A stretch of DNA of 64,000 nt from Prochilodus magdalenae (taxonomy: Eukaryota; Chordata; Actinopteri; Characiformes; Prochilodontidae), in contig JAMWET010000814.1 of the NCBI GenBank assembly GCA_024036415.1, positions 152,001-216,000 of the forward strand. The letters run 5' to 3'. Under the pieces are notes generated by a model, which was given only the letters and a program-made list of their open reading frames with translations, searched no databases and had not been told where the DNA came from. The translations under genes were made by a program, and so were the position numbers. Position 1 is the stretch's first letter. Each line of letters begins with the position of its first letter. This document shows, in pieces, positions 1 to 30,916 of this stretch.

Positions 1-69
1 AGACCTTTGCAATTGGCATTGAATTAAATCGCTGCTTCCTGTCATTATTTCTTATTGGTGTCATTTCAG

Positions 70-179
70 GACACTTCTACTTCTGCCGAGAAACATTTCA
101 CTGGAGTATGAACAGCAGGCGACAGGTGGGCAGAGTAGGCTACATTAAGGATGACCTTGTGAAGCTTTCAGACTACTAA
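70..179 (+). CDS. mmp9: Matrix metalloproteinase 9, 3'-terminal exon (partial)
   Basis: This is the last exon of a gene entering from the left edge. A pyrimidine-rich acceptor ends at AG 68-69. The open frame (first full codon CAC at 72) gives 35 residues and stops with TAA at 177-179. The residues include YFCRETFHW and VGRVGYIKDDL, which align with the C-terminal end of the MMP9 hemopexin domain (human YFCQDRFYW and VDQVGYVTYD). Other MMPs end differently, in a WLGC-type tail. MMP9 (gelatinase B) is a secreted zinc endopeptidase that cleaves denatured collagen; the hemopexin domain binds TIMP1 and mediates dimerisation. The final residues read VKLSDY where human reads ILQCPED, so the last hemopexin cysteine is absent (see findings). 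MMP9 is also a neighbour of ZNF335 in human 20q13, which supports the call. The catalytic part lies outside the window. Confidence 0.87.
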
Positions 180-596
180 TACAAATTGCTGTGTGGCACT
201 CATGCCGAAGTTGGAGCTAGAGCTTGGTGTTGTATTTAATAGGAACATGGCAAATGATAACTTATCAGAATGACTCAGTGCTTGATGGTGGTTGCTAAAT
301 CATGTCAGCATGATCTTTAGTGGCAAAGTCCTTTTTTATGGTGACCCGGTGAAAACACAAAAGGAAGTGGCCTTTTCAATTATAGTTCCAGCTCCCACAT
401 TACAACTCGGTAAACTTAGTAGAATTTTTTTTTAATTATTGTGCAGAGAAGAATATGTAATGTCAAAAACAAAATGTACCAAACATGAGGCATCTATGGA
501 GTGACACCCCAGACCACTTTCAAGGTACTTTATAAGGAACCATTCACTGTAAATGTCTTTATAGTGAATGCTGCACAGTTCTCCTGTGGTATCACT

Positions 597-806
597 ACGG
601 TGGTGCTTCAAAGTTTGTGAACCCCTTTCGAATTTTATATATTTCTGCAGAAATTTGACTTTAAACTAGTCACACAAGTCCTAAAGGTAGATAAGGAGAA
701 ATGAACTGAACAAACACAATAACATTAGACTTATTGGACATTACTGGATTAATTTACTGGAGAAATTATCCAATATTACAGACCTGTAAGAGTCAAAAGT
801 ATGTTT
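597..806. mobile_element. Tc1-like terminal inverted repeat fragment
   Basis: The stretch starts with TGGTGCTTCAAAGTTTGTGA and continues through 'cacacaagtcctaaaggtagata' to 'gagtcaaaagtatg'. This order matches the long terminal repeat of a common fish Tc1/mariner element, recognised from memory. No transposase and no second terminus are present, so it is a solo, diverged end. Confidence 0.6.
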
Positions 807-1235
807 TGTTTTATTTTATTGCTACCACTTTCCACCTCCCTCTGGTTTTAAATTTTGCCAGAAAAAAAGATATTGGGAGTTTTATTTATCTTTCATATTA
901 GCAGGAAAATTCATTAAAACTGTGAAGGTATGAAGACATTTATCTTTATTGTCTTCATCGTTAGTTAATTAGCAAATGCATAAAACAACTTCCAGGTAAA
1001 TTTATAAACTGACAGCTACATAATAGTTATTTGGTAGTTGAATGAATCATAACCTGAATATTGAGTATTTGCTCTAGTGATTGATAGATTATATGAATCA
1101 GTTATTCTGTATTAAAACAGTTGTTTGCAGTCTTAATTACAACAGCTAGCTAAAAACATAAGGTCACTCCACACCAACTCACCTACAAGCATGGAAAATC
1201 ATGCATTTTCATTAAGAAAATCAAACACAAACTTA

Positions 1236-1312
1236 AGATAAGATAATTCTTTATTAGTCCCACAGTGGGGAAATTCACGGTGTTACAGCAGCAAAGGGAT
1301 AGCAAAGTAGAT
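1236..1312. repeat. Dispersed retroelement 3'-end fragment
   Basis: It contains TTATTAGTCCCACAGTGGGG followed by a stretch rich in 'acagcagcaaagggatag', a very common fish dispersed repeat. The reverse complement of its core recurs in the tail of the SINE at 32250-32526, consistent with a SINE and LINE sharing a 3' tail (inference). Confidence 0.5.
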
Positions 1313-1762
1313 AGATAAACAGAACAACATATAACAATATAAACATAATAAATAATAAAAGTCAAAACCTCTGGAGAATCTTATTTACAGATAATTGCAA
1401 GATATTTACGGATAATTGCTTTTATAGATTATATTTTGTTAATGCAATCACATCTAAAGGCTATAGTGCGATCAGTTTTTAGATTATAGATTTCTTAAAG
1501 CTTGCTTTATTGAGGTAAAATTTTTATTTCAAATACTAAGGTCCACTTATTACTTTAACAACAATATTCTGCTTTAAATTGATTATTTTTATGCTAATAA
1601 ATACCTTCAACAGGAAAGGTTAATAGGGGGTGTACTTTGTGGAAAAATTGAGCATTAATTAAGTGTGAAATGTATTACATATCTAAATTTAAAGACCCTG
1701 TGCTTTCTGCTGTCCGTCTACACTCCAAATTCTGCGATCATAGAAACACGCGCGGTGACGTC

Positions 1763-1836
1763 ACAAATTAATCGACTATTGAATTAGCTCCTAACTAATC
1801 TGGTAGTCGATTTTAACCGACTACGTCGATTAATCG
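1763..1836. repeat. Palindromic element with TAATCGAC ends
   Basis: AATTAATCGAC on the left and GTCGATTAAT on the right form an inverted repeat around about 50 bp, with an internal GTCGATTTTAACCGAC repeat. It looks like a small MITE or hAT terminal fragment; the family is not certain. Confidence 0.4.
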
Positions 1837-2479
1837 GGGGCACGCCTAGTTCGCATCGCGTATTCTGGGTTAATATGGGGGAAAAGTGTACAGCTGGAAA
1901 CTCTGGGGTTAATTAAGGTGAAGTGGGACGGACGGTGACTTTAAATGGAGCATGTGGGGAGTGCTTCCATACATACAAACCCATAGCTGCTGACAGATAA
2001 CACGGGCTGGACATATTTTTAACTTTTCGCCCCGATTTATTTTAAAACAGCTGTTTATGTTCAGCAACAATACAACAACGTCTAAATAACATTCATCAAT
2101 TTGTATTTAGCACACATCCAGTATATTTTAAGTAGCCTAACTTTATTTGTTATTGCATGGCCAACTACAAAACAAAGCGCCCAGAAGACCTAACTAATGC
2201 ATTGCTCACGATAATCTGGCCCTATATTAAAAAGTGACCCTAAAACAGTGAATTTATTAATATAACATCATAGTAGTTCCTGACTCCCCCTAATGTTTAC
2301 GGCTATAACCTTTTAACACTACAGTCATATTAATCCGCCAAAATCAGCATCCTCCTCAAACGAGACTACTAGTTCTTTATAGTGACGCCTCATCCGAACA
2401 CTTATTCCATAAAATCGAAGGTTAATATATGTTTATTTTCCCCAAATAAACAAGTGTAGTATTCCAACGTTGGCCATAA

Positions 2480-2900
2480 ACACCCCGTGAGGAACCTTCG
2501 ACCGCTCTCCTCACATAAACAGGATCCGGTCTGATGAACAGGAAGCGAGGAGATGCTGATGGCGCCCGACTAGAAAGCCGTACCGAGTGTTCCTCACTCA
2601 AACGGATTTATTCCAGCGCGCCGGCGACGAGGAAGACGAACCTAAAAGGCGTCGCCGGTAAGAAAAAATAATCCAGGTTAAAGAGTCAGTCCAAATGTTT
2701 ACGTTCATTTCTCTCAGGGACGACGCTCGGGCGGTCTGTGTCGGCGCGGAGGCCCTCGAGGTCCCTGAGCCGCTCCTCGCAGTGCCTGAGCGGAAAAGCG
2801 AGAGCGAGAAAATGGCGCTGCGCTGCAGGCAGGAAGGAGGGCAGCTCGGCGGGGTTAAATTACGACGTGAGAGCTGAAGCAGCTTCAGTGTGGCCATGAA
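2480..2900 (+). promoter_or_regulatory. znf335: CpG-rich promoter and probable non-coding exon 1 of znf335
   Basis: This is the only clearly CpG-dense stretch upstream of znf335, with many CG dinucleotides between 2560 and 2880. An ETS-like ACAGGAAGCG lies at 2538-2547. A good donor, GTCGCCG|GTAAGA, with the exon side ending at 2657, probably ends a non-coding first exon spliced to the start-codon exon at 4459. If transcription begins upstream of 2534, the leader carries short upstream ATGs at 2534 and 2553; the latter reads six codons to a stop. The transcription start is not determined. Several open frames here on both strands are by-products of GC richness. Confidence 0.65.
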
Positions 2901-4319
2901 TTCAGTGTGAAGGGCGTGTGAATAAACAATTTCCAACAAGTGTATGGAAGTTCTCCGGCCTGGTCGGCTGGGTGGAGGGGGGTAAAGGGACGCCGTGGCC
3001 TTCGTGTTGTCCTTGCACACTTAGCAGAACGAGAGCTGAGTTGCATCATGTGAGGGGTCAGTTTTAGCCCGTAGCTTGTCTGGGGTATAAATAAAGGAGG
3101 CAGTCGTGTGGTGTCGTCTGCGTGGAATATAATCTCTATAATTCCAGCTACCTTTCTGGCTTTCCTGGTTAGGTAATGCTGTACACTGTTAGCTAGCACC
3201 GTACCAGATAGCCATAAGTTTACCTTATGTAAACCATGCTAGCCTCATGTTCCCGTGTCTGTAGACTGTGGTTCAGGCTCAGGATGCTCTCAGCAGTTGT
3301 CCCTTCAGTTAAGTCGAGGCTGGTCATTCCCAAGTGCCTTTTCCAAGCCTCAGCAATCTTGTCTACCCAAACTGATTCTTGTTCCACTGTAAAGTGGCTT
3401 AGCATCACTGGCTATTCAAGTAAGCATCTCTGGTATTCTCCATGGTTCCATAAAAAATGGATATATTGTTAACATGAATCTTATTAATCATATCAATTAC
3501 AGTGCAGTGGTTCCTGTGGGCCATATATAGCTGTTGAATACAGAATCCATTAATTCAAGGGCAATTTCATACCTTTTTCAAAATTCCTGCTGACTAAACT
3601 GCCAGAATGTGAAAAAAGTCACCAAAAATGATTTGATATGACAATTAAAACAGCTCACGGTGATGGGAATTGTTTGAAAATGTCTGGAAAGTTGAATGCC
3701 TCTACAAATATCCTTGCAAAAAAAACTGGACAAGTTATAATCATTAATATGCTGCCTGAAGACAGGCATTGTTTTCCTTAATGCCTCTCCTTTTTATTCC
3801 ATGCAGTGCAAAGAAGTACATGTTAAATAGCCAAATGAAGCATATTTCTTAGCCACTACCATTCATTGTGATCCGGGATTAATTATGTAGGTGTAAATAT
3901 AGGGGTATGCATGAAAATGGTGGTAATTCATGCACTGGATTTCAATAGCCTTGAAATTAAAGCTATATGTCTATGTGTTTATTGTATAAAAATGTCTGGA
4001 TTTCTGGGCAATTTTGTATTCTAAACACCGGAGTGTAGTCAAATCCTGTATTGGTGGCAACCTTGTTAGCCTTACATAGAAAACTTTAAAAAGGTTACAT
4101 TTGGGCTGAAGATAACACTACCCCTGTTTCCCATCACCACCACTGTAAAGAAATCTGGCTTGGAAAAATGTGCATCAAACCACTCTGAATACTCTCGTTA
4201 CTATGTCTAAGTCTCCCAACATAATGGTTGAATTATTAAAGTTTGAAAATTGAATTGAATTCAGTTCCTGTTTACTCACGGACCTGAAGTGCTTGAGAAC
4301 ATAAAGCAAACCTAAATGT

Positions 4320-4321
4320 AA

Positions 4322-4396
<75 letters not shown>
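4320..4396. repeat. (TA)n microsatellite in znf335 intron 1
   Basis: About 37 uninterrupted TA units, ending roughly 60 bp before the acceptor (AG 4457-4458) of the start-codon exon. Length variation here could affect splicing, but nothing in the sequence proves that. Confidence 0.95.
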
Positions 4397-4401
<5 letters not shown>

Positions 4402-4495
4402 GTATATGTATGTGTGTATAGTAATATTTAATGTATTTCATTTGTCTGCCTTTACTAGACACTGTCCAATCAAAGACAGCCTCATTTCAGAAGAG

Positions 4496-19704
<15,209 letters not shown>

Positions 19705-20254
19705 AGACTTAACACGCATGTATGGATTGTCGTCAAGGAGGATCAACAGCCAACCTTCATCTTCTGCAGAGATTACTAAACGGAAGATGTCACAGCCTAC
19801 CAGAGAGGCCATGTGCAAGCAAGATGTTGTATAGTGTGTATAGTACAATCAGAGAATCGGTGGGGCAGTACAGTGGTGAGCTATGATGAGAAGTTATGCC
19901 TTGTAATTATTTAAAGTGGCTAATTTTACTGTGCCTCCGCTGTTCCACTTTGTAAAAAATATAGTGAGGTCGAATGAATTTTCCATATTTAATTAAATAG
20001 AAACATTGGTTTGGTATTGGTTTGCTATAAGGAATGTTTGAGAAGAGTACAAGCGTGCAGACTTCAGGTGGTACTAGGTACTGTTTCTCTGTTTGGGAGT
20101 TATACTTTTATTTTGTGATACAGTTCCCAAAAGCGGTGGAAGTTCTGCTGAAGTAGCATTCATTTCCTTTTCCTGAATCCCTTTTTTTTATGTACAGATA
20201 AAGAGTTTTCCAGAGGGTTTTTGGCTTTGTGAGATGGTATTAATGCTCATACCA

Positions 20255-20260
20255 AATAAA
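20255..20260 (+). terminator. znf335: Probable znf335 poly(A) signal
   Basis: AATAAA about 550 nt after the stop codon at 19702-19704, the best placed canonical signal downstream of the gene. Confidence 0.65.
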
Positions 20261-20413
20261 TCATGTCTACTTTAACTAAGCTGTCTGAAACAAACAGCAA
20301 ACCTGAAATGACTCTTGCCCCATTTTGTTGGTACCATGATGAGGATGAAGATATTTATTCTGCAAGCTTCAGCTGGAATATTGTTCTGTAACAAAACGAT
20401 TTTATATTGTAGT

Positions 20414-20633
20414 TAATTGTGGTTTTGCCAGTGAAAACACCACTACCCGCCAGGGAGCCACCACTACAAGTGGAGGACGGGGGTTTGAATCCCGGTCTGG
20501 GTGACTATGCTGTGCCACGCCATTAGGAGTCCTTGGGTAAGACTCCTAACACTACACTGGCCTACCTGTAATCTTACTAACCTTGTAAGTCGCTCTGGAT
20601 AAGAGCATCAGCTAAATGCCGTAAATGTAAATG
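20414..20633 (+). mobile_element. tRNA-derived SINE with V-domain tail
   Basis: GGTTTGAATCCCGG resembles a tRNA B box. The copy continues through 'gtgactatgctgtgcc' and 'agtccttgggtaagactcctaac' and ends with GTAAGTCGCTCTGGATAAGA and AAATGTAAATGT, typical of the conserved V-type SINE domain and tail. A second copy, with a better A box, lies on the minus strand at 41562-41782. Confidence 0.85.
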
Positions 20634-20639
20634 TACCCA

Positions 20640-22030
20640 AAGCTTAGCCATTCAGCCACTGAAGTCCAGATCTTGGGATGGGTGTTTGAACAGTGACCCA
20701 GCCCTGTAGAATAGTTAGAGTATAAATGAAATAAGAGCTCTGAGGCACATGACCAGAGTAGAAATACGACTGGTAGAAAATAATTGTGGAGTTTAGCTTC
20801 ATGGATTCGGCAGGGGTCTAGCAACCAAGACCCATCCTTTTTCTACTGGAAGAATAAATCCTGGGATGGGAGCTCTGAGGCCCTAGGCCAAGCTCTTCTA
20901 AGAAGGAACAAACCTCTTGGAATGGAGCCAAGAAAACTGGACATGAGCTCTGAGGCACAGGCTGTTGGGTTTAGTACCAATCTCCCAGCCGTTTGGCGTC
21001 GCAAGGCTAAAATCTGGGATGTGAGCGCTGAGGCAAATGACGATGCAACCCCCTGGAATAAAGACTATAAAAGTGGAATAAGAAAATTAAGGCACATGTT
21101 CAGCATCTTTTACTGAAGACCGGGCCATTTGGCATGGCAAGTATAAAATCTGGGATTTGGGCTCTGAAGCAAAGACCAACGCACAGAGGGCACTGTGGAA
21201 CTGCTAGTAAACTTGGCATGAGAGAGCAGAGGACAAGGCCTTCCCTCTATTAACTAAAAAAAACTCAGGCTGCTGTTTTATTGGGGAAAAACAAGTTTCG
21301 CACTAGGAGATATCACATAAACACCCTTATGGGTCAAAAGCTAAATATGCAAATTTGCAAACATCAAAATCTATGGAATGTAAATGCTGTTTCCAACATG
21401 GCCGAACAGTTTATCAACGTTAAGATATGAAATGGTAACGATTAATTTGTATGGTCATACTAATAGTAACGTTATAAATAAACTATAAATAGACAGTATT
21501 ATTATTATTATTATTAATATAATATTCAACATCTACAATCAATGCACATGTTGCTACATTTGTAGAAAGGCTGAAATCGAGAGCTCGCGTTAAATTTAAT
21601 GACAGAACAGAACAGCAGTTATTTAGTAGCTAAACAGCTACACATAGCTGCAGCTGACAGGTAAACCACTGGTGTGCATTACAGGATAAATTGACGTGTG
21701 CATGCGATATATAAACACAAGTATGATTCTTTTATAAATGATCTAATATACAATATTGAATCCTTACATAACAACTGTTGTCTAGATATCATTTCCATTA
21801 CTCAGTAGCGCCATCTGCTGATCACTGCTCATCTTTTTTTGATGTATGTGGATCCACCACACTGGTAGAAAGAAACTGGGATGTGATCTACGAGGCCCTT
21901 TCCTTAGGTACGGTATCAAACCCCAGGTTCTTTACCCTAGCTAGAAAAGACATTGTGATGTAAACTGGCAACTACGACCCAGCCACTGAAGAATAGATCT
22001 TGGGCTGGGGGTTTCTGAGGCCTACTGAGC
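20640..22030. repeat. Degenerate ~77-bp repeat array, unidentified
   Basis: Variants of GGGATGTGAGCTCTGAGGCA recur with their core at about 20735, 20870, 20945, 21023, 21082 and 21159, with one outlier near 21886. 'cagccactgaag...atcttggg' blocks occur near 20655 and 21980. Spacing is mostly 75-78 bp. I do not recognise the family. A 110-codon open frame at 20784-21116 spans three units in phase. Confidence 0.6.
21807..21821 (-). promoter_or_regulatory. CTCF-like motif between znf335 and the Ig receptor gene
   Basis: The reverse complement TCAGCAGATGGCGCT matches 14 of 15 positions of the CTCF core CCASYAGRKGGCRSY as I know it. Occupancy cannot be judged from sequence. Confidence 0.4.
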
Positions 22031-22480
22031 TTCTTCTAGGAGAGATGTGGAAATGGTTACACTGACATATATGACATCACTGCTCACTGTATTAATGTTA
22101 TGTGTAATTATTTTTTATTACTCTCCATATAAACAGCTTGTGAAATATAATTTTCCAAGATGCCCATACTGCCATCTCTGCCCATTTGGTTTAGTTGAAT
22201 AATCATGACGGCATTAATACATACACAAACACGGATTTGCTCTCCGGCTGAAGAAATTCATTCGGACACTGGAAATGATGAGGCAAGACTGGAACGCACA
22301 TGAGCAAATTCAGTGTGTTGGTCAAAGATCAAGTCAGGGTTTGAATGGGAGGAAGGTTCTCCTTGAAGCTGTTTCTTCAGCACATTCACTCGGCTCTGCA
22401 GATGTGGTTCCTCATTTCCTCATACCGACTCGCCTCGGCTCTTGTCAGTGACATCTATCTCGGGGACAAGGCAAGCCAAT

Positions 22481-26970
<4,490 letters not shown>

Positions 26971-27149
26971 TAGCCATTAGAGATGTCCACTGTCATGACA
27001 ATATATGAAATAGTTCAGATTTCAAGTTTCAGGTTTGTTTGTCATTTGCACAACGTCACGACCTTTATGCATCGGAATGCTTGTGGTGAGGCTCAGGTTG
27101 ATACCGTGTAGCAGGGCAGCATTCATTTACATACTGACTAAACATATTA

Positions 27150-27155
27150 AATAAA
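27150..27155 (+). terminator. Possible poly(A) signal of the Ig receptor gene
   Basis: AATAAA about 180 nt after the stop codon at 26968-26970. Confidence 0.45.
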
Positions 27156-27550
27156 GAGATGCATTCATAAATACAAAATACACAGAATATACACAAAACA
27201 CAGACGATACAGAGACAGTGGACATTCTCTGATATGTAAAATATGTTAGACACGGATAATCTGAGAGAGAGGAAATTTGTAAATATGTATATTCTTATAA
27301 AGTGACCTAGTAGTGATATGATATTAGTAATAATAATAATAATAATAATAATAAAGTGTCAGAGTGCAATGGTACTGGTGAAAGGCTTACAACTTGTTTT
27401 TAGGAAATTTCCCCGAGCACTGCAACCAGAATATAATAGTTTAATTATCTAGTAATATCTAATACATGAAATTAAAAATGCTGCAACTGATTAAATCATT
27501 TCTCTGTTTGCAGTAGTGTATGATAATATGTCTTTTATGGGATTATAGGA

Positions 27551-27602
27551 TATAGATTAGATTAGATTAGATTAGATTAGATTAGATTAGATTGCATTAG
27601 AT
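27551..27602. repeat. (GATTA)n microsatellite
   Basis: About ten GATTA units with slightly diverged copies to 27615. A short (AAT)n run lies just before, near 27325-27352. Confidence 0.9.
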
Positions 27603-27689
27603 AACATTAGATAGGATCATTCAAAAATAAAAACATTATTCCAAGCATTGGGTTAACATGTTTTACATTAGATTAAACCCATCAGAGAG

Positions 27690-28100
27690 ACAGCAAAATC
27701 ATCTATGTGGCCAGATTAGGACCACAATCAAGGCTTTACCAGAGTAAATACAGAGGTGGGAACCTCAACTGGTAAACCTCAAAAACAGGAGAACCAGATT
27801 AGAGTCTGCCAAAAAATAATTTCTGTAAACCATTTAATGGGCTTCCAGATTCATGTATCTGACTAGTCTGGTGTAATGGCATGGGCTTTTACGGCTGCCC
27901 ATAAAGACAGGAACTGGACTTGATGTGATCGCTGAAAAAGAGTCTGCTCAGATTCAGCCAAAGCAGCTTAGCAGTGCAGATGATCAAGGACCCAAAGCAT
28001 GCTGCAAAAGCAAGAGGAACGTTCTGGAACGGACATGTTCATTACCTGACCTAAGTCCAATGTGGAAGTGGGGAAATGAGGTCCTCCCCGGGGTTTTGAG
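27690..28100 (+). mobile_element. Tc1-like transposase relic
   Basis: Translation near 27960-28080 gives DDQGPKACCKS and VLERTCSLPDLSPM, which resemble the DNDPKHTSK and VLEWPSQSPDLNPIE blocks of Tc1/mariner transposases. The upstream part also fits but carries stops. It is non-functional. Confidence 0.65.
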
Positions 28101-28989
28101 AAACGCAGTGGTTAATGATGTCTATGGGTCCCGGATTTCAGGGAGTCATTTTTGAGTGTGTAAAGATGGCTGGGTGGGGGTGCTATATAAAGACTGCTCC
28201 TACAGCGTTCACCTGATTTGTATGTCTGTCAGCTGAAACAACAAGGTCAACGTCCAAAAAGTTGGGAGTTTGGATAATTATAAGCAAATACTATATACTA
28301 AATATTGGACAACCAAGAAAAGGCTTTTAACTAGCTATCAATTTATTATTTATATAAATAAAATAATTTTTATTTATATTTTATTTATTTATTTATTTTT
28401 TAATGTATAATTTCACTTGTTTGCATCCCTAAAAAAGGCAGAAAAGCCTGGGAAACAATAGAGAAACAGATATATAAACTCGACATATACACAAATAAAC
28501 ATCAATCAACATCAAAAAAGACAAAATAAAAAAAAATAAAACACACAAAAAAAAAAACCATAAAGCAGATGAATTACATAATATGCCGAAATCAAGCTCT
28601 TCACACCTTTCCTACTGCAAGAAGAAGATAAGGAAGTGAGATAAAACTATATACGCCATTAGAAGGAGCACCAAGTAGAAGCGTAAGCAGACTAGAAAGA
28701 AGGAGGGCACTGGGAAAAGGTGACTAAAGCCAAGGGGACACTTTCAAAGAGAGCAAGAAGGTCTGTTGCTAATCTGTAGCACACATTCTCCAGATGGTTT
28801 GGCATCTAGGAACCAATAGCCAGACAGAGTAGATCTTGGCTGCTGGGTAGATCAACACATACAGCTTCAACATCCCACATTCAGAGTATACAACTTCTGA
28901 ATTTCCCATCATTCTCCAATAATGGTTGGAAAGGTTCATGTTACAAAGACGTGGCCATTTGTAAATACTAGCTTCACACTGTAGGAAGA

Positions 28990-29185
28990 TCTGTGTTTCT
29001 CAGCCGTGGTCCTGGAGTCACCCTGCCCTGCTTGTTTCAGTGCTTGCCCTGCTCCCAGCACACCTGATTCATCCTATCAGCTCTAACGAGCCCTTTCAGA
29101 GTTACAGGGGGCGTGTTAAAGCAGGAAGTCTATTGAAATGTGCAGGGCAGGGTGGTTCCAGGACCAGGGTTAAGAAACACTGGCC
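28990..29185. mobile_element. MITE with CCTGGTCCTGGAG-type inverted ends (copy 1)
   Basis: The left end 'gtttctcagccgtggtcctggag...ctgccctgc' and the right end 'gcagggcagggt...ccaggaccagggttaagaaac' are inverted. The same element occurs at 62898-63093. It is probably hAT-related by end type, from memory. Confidence 0.7.
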
Positions 29186-29457
29186 TAGATAAGCAGTAAT
29201 GAGAACATCGCCATCTCCTGTCACATGAGTAACATTACTGCCTTTCCTAACCAGGACGGGAAAGCAGAGCTGTTGGATCATGCCTTTCTTTGAAGGGTGT
29301 AGGTTTGGTTGGATCAAGGATGTATCAGTAATAACACATATACATTTAAAAGCTTAATTTTATTATTTATTAAAGGAATGGTTTGTGTGTATCTGACATC
29401 ATAAGCATTAGAATTACTCATCTCCATTTTTGTTGATTTTGAATTTTTTTGCATCAT

Positions 29458-29596
29458 TTGAATGGAAACTTTCAGAAATGGCTCCAAATCGCTTGGAAAT
29501 AGTCTAGTTCTATTGACTTACATTGAAATTAAATTAAGTTTTTACCCTCTCCTGTAAAATTGGAGATACTTGATTTTCTTTGGACACTGACAAAAT
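29458..29596. mobile_element. MITE family A, truncated copy
   Basis: Contains 'tctattgacttacattgaaattaaat' and TTGGAGATACTTGATTTTCT, the same blocks as the copies at 32530, 41083 and 57325. Confidence 0.65.
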
Positions 29597-29654
29597 GACT
29601 AATTGTAGTTGAACCTGTTAGCTGTGTTTAATCCTTGGAAACAAATTAAATTAA

Positions 29655-30215
29655 ACTGAACCGAACTGAACTGAACTGAACTGAACTGAACTGAACTAAA
29701 CTAAACTAAACTAAACTAAACTAAACTAAACTAAACTGAACTGAATTGAATTGAATTGAATTTAACTGAATTGAATTGAATTGAATTGAATTGAATTGAA
29801 TTGAATTGAACTGAATTGAATTGAATTTAACTGAACTGAACTGAACTGAATTGAATTGAATTTAACTAAACTGAACTGAACTGAATTGAATTGAATTGAA
29901 TTTAACTAAACTAAACTAAACTAAACTAAACTAAACTAAACTAAACTGAACTGAACTGAACTGAACTGAACTAAACTGAACTGAACTGAATTTAACTGAA
30001 TTGAATTGAATTGAATCGAATTGAATTGAATTGAATTGAATTTAACTAAACTAAACTGAACTAAACTGAACTGAACTGAACTGAATTTAACTGAATTGAA
30101 TTGAATTGAATCGAATTGAATTGAATACAATTTAACTAAACTAAACTAAACTAAACTGAACTGAACTGAACTGAACTGAACTAAACTGAACTGAATTGAA
30201 CTGAACTGAATTAAC
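29655..30215. repeat. Mosaic pentanucleotide array (CTGAA/CTAAA/TTGAA)
   Basis: About 112 five-base units. Blocks of CTGAA, CTAAA and TTGAA alternate and are punctuated by TTTAA, giving a higher-order pattern. The array lies between two transposon fragments in the intergenic region. Confidence 0.97.
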
Positions 30216-30289
30216 CTGTATGAGTTTGTGATGTTATGAGTATAAAAGAACTTATCGCCGAGCAGTTTAGGAAGTTAGCTAAATATTGA

Positions 30290-30615
30290 ACACAGCAAAG
30301 TGGAACAAAGTGGAAGTGACTGGGAATGACAGCAACTCCATGAAGTGGTAGGCCATGGCCATGACAGAGCGGGGTTAGCGGATGCTGTGGTGTATACTGC
30401 ACAGAGGTTGCCAACTTAGTGCAGAGTCAAACACTACAGACCTCCAAACCGAACGTGGCCTTCAGATTAGCTCAAGAACAGTGTGTAGAGAGCTTCATGG
30501 GTTTAATGGGTTACATCACCATGTGTAATGCAAAGCACTGAATGCAGTGATGTAAAGCCACTGCACTCACAGTGCGTGTGAAGGCAGACGAGCTAATATT
30601 TTTGGAAATACAGTG
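30290..30615 (+). mobile_element. Internally deleted Tc1-like element
   Basis: 'cagcaactccatgaagtggtaggcc', 'agcggggttagcggatgctg' and 'cagattagctcaagaacagtgtgtagagagc' match the 5' half of the Tc1 transposase gene also seen in 25420-25730. The copy then jumps to the 3' terminus ('gtgtgaaggcagacgagc'). Confidence 0.75.
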
Positions 30616-30916
30616 TATTTCTCCCTCTCTAAGTTCTCTCGTCCTCTACCCAGCTCACATCTCCATCACCCTCGGCACACACACATATATACACAAACAC
30701 CCAGGGACATTTCCTGGTCGCACCCTGTCCATAGCTAAATTAACCAGGTGCTATAAATGCTGGAAAACATATAGCCTAACTAATATCAGTATCAGAGGCA
30801 TGTGGACGCAAGTACAGCATCTTCCACACCAGCTGCTTTCACACCTTGCCCATGCTGAAGTACCCCATTCCAGCTGCCATCCCAGAGACCTGCCATCATG
30901 CGTCCTCAACTAGGCC

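Larger units (their letters stand above)
180..2480. other. mmp9 3' UTR and mmp9-znf335 intergenic region
   Basis: AT-rich sequence with no supported coding exon. It holds the mmp9 3' UTR, whose end I could not fix (a possible ATTAAA lies at 913-918), a Tc1-like terminal repeat fragment, a short dispersed repeat near 1240 and a palindromic TAATCGACTA-rich stretch near 1763-1836. Confidence 0.6.

Noticed and set aside
2598..3199. Overlapping open frames on both strands near 2.6-3.2 kb
   Set aside because: They lie in the CpG-rich znf335 promoter, where stop codons are rare, and show no known protein similarity.
20414..20633. Functional tRNA gene suggested by B-box and A-box-like sequence
   Set aside because: No cloverleaf can be drawn; the boxes belong to a SINE head fused to a V-type tail.
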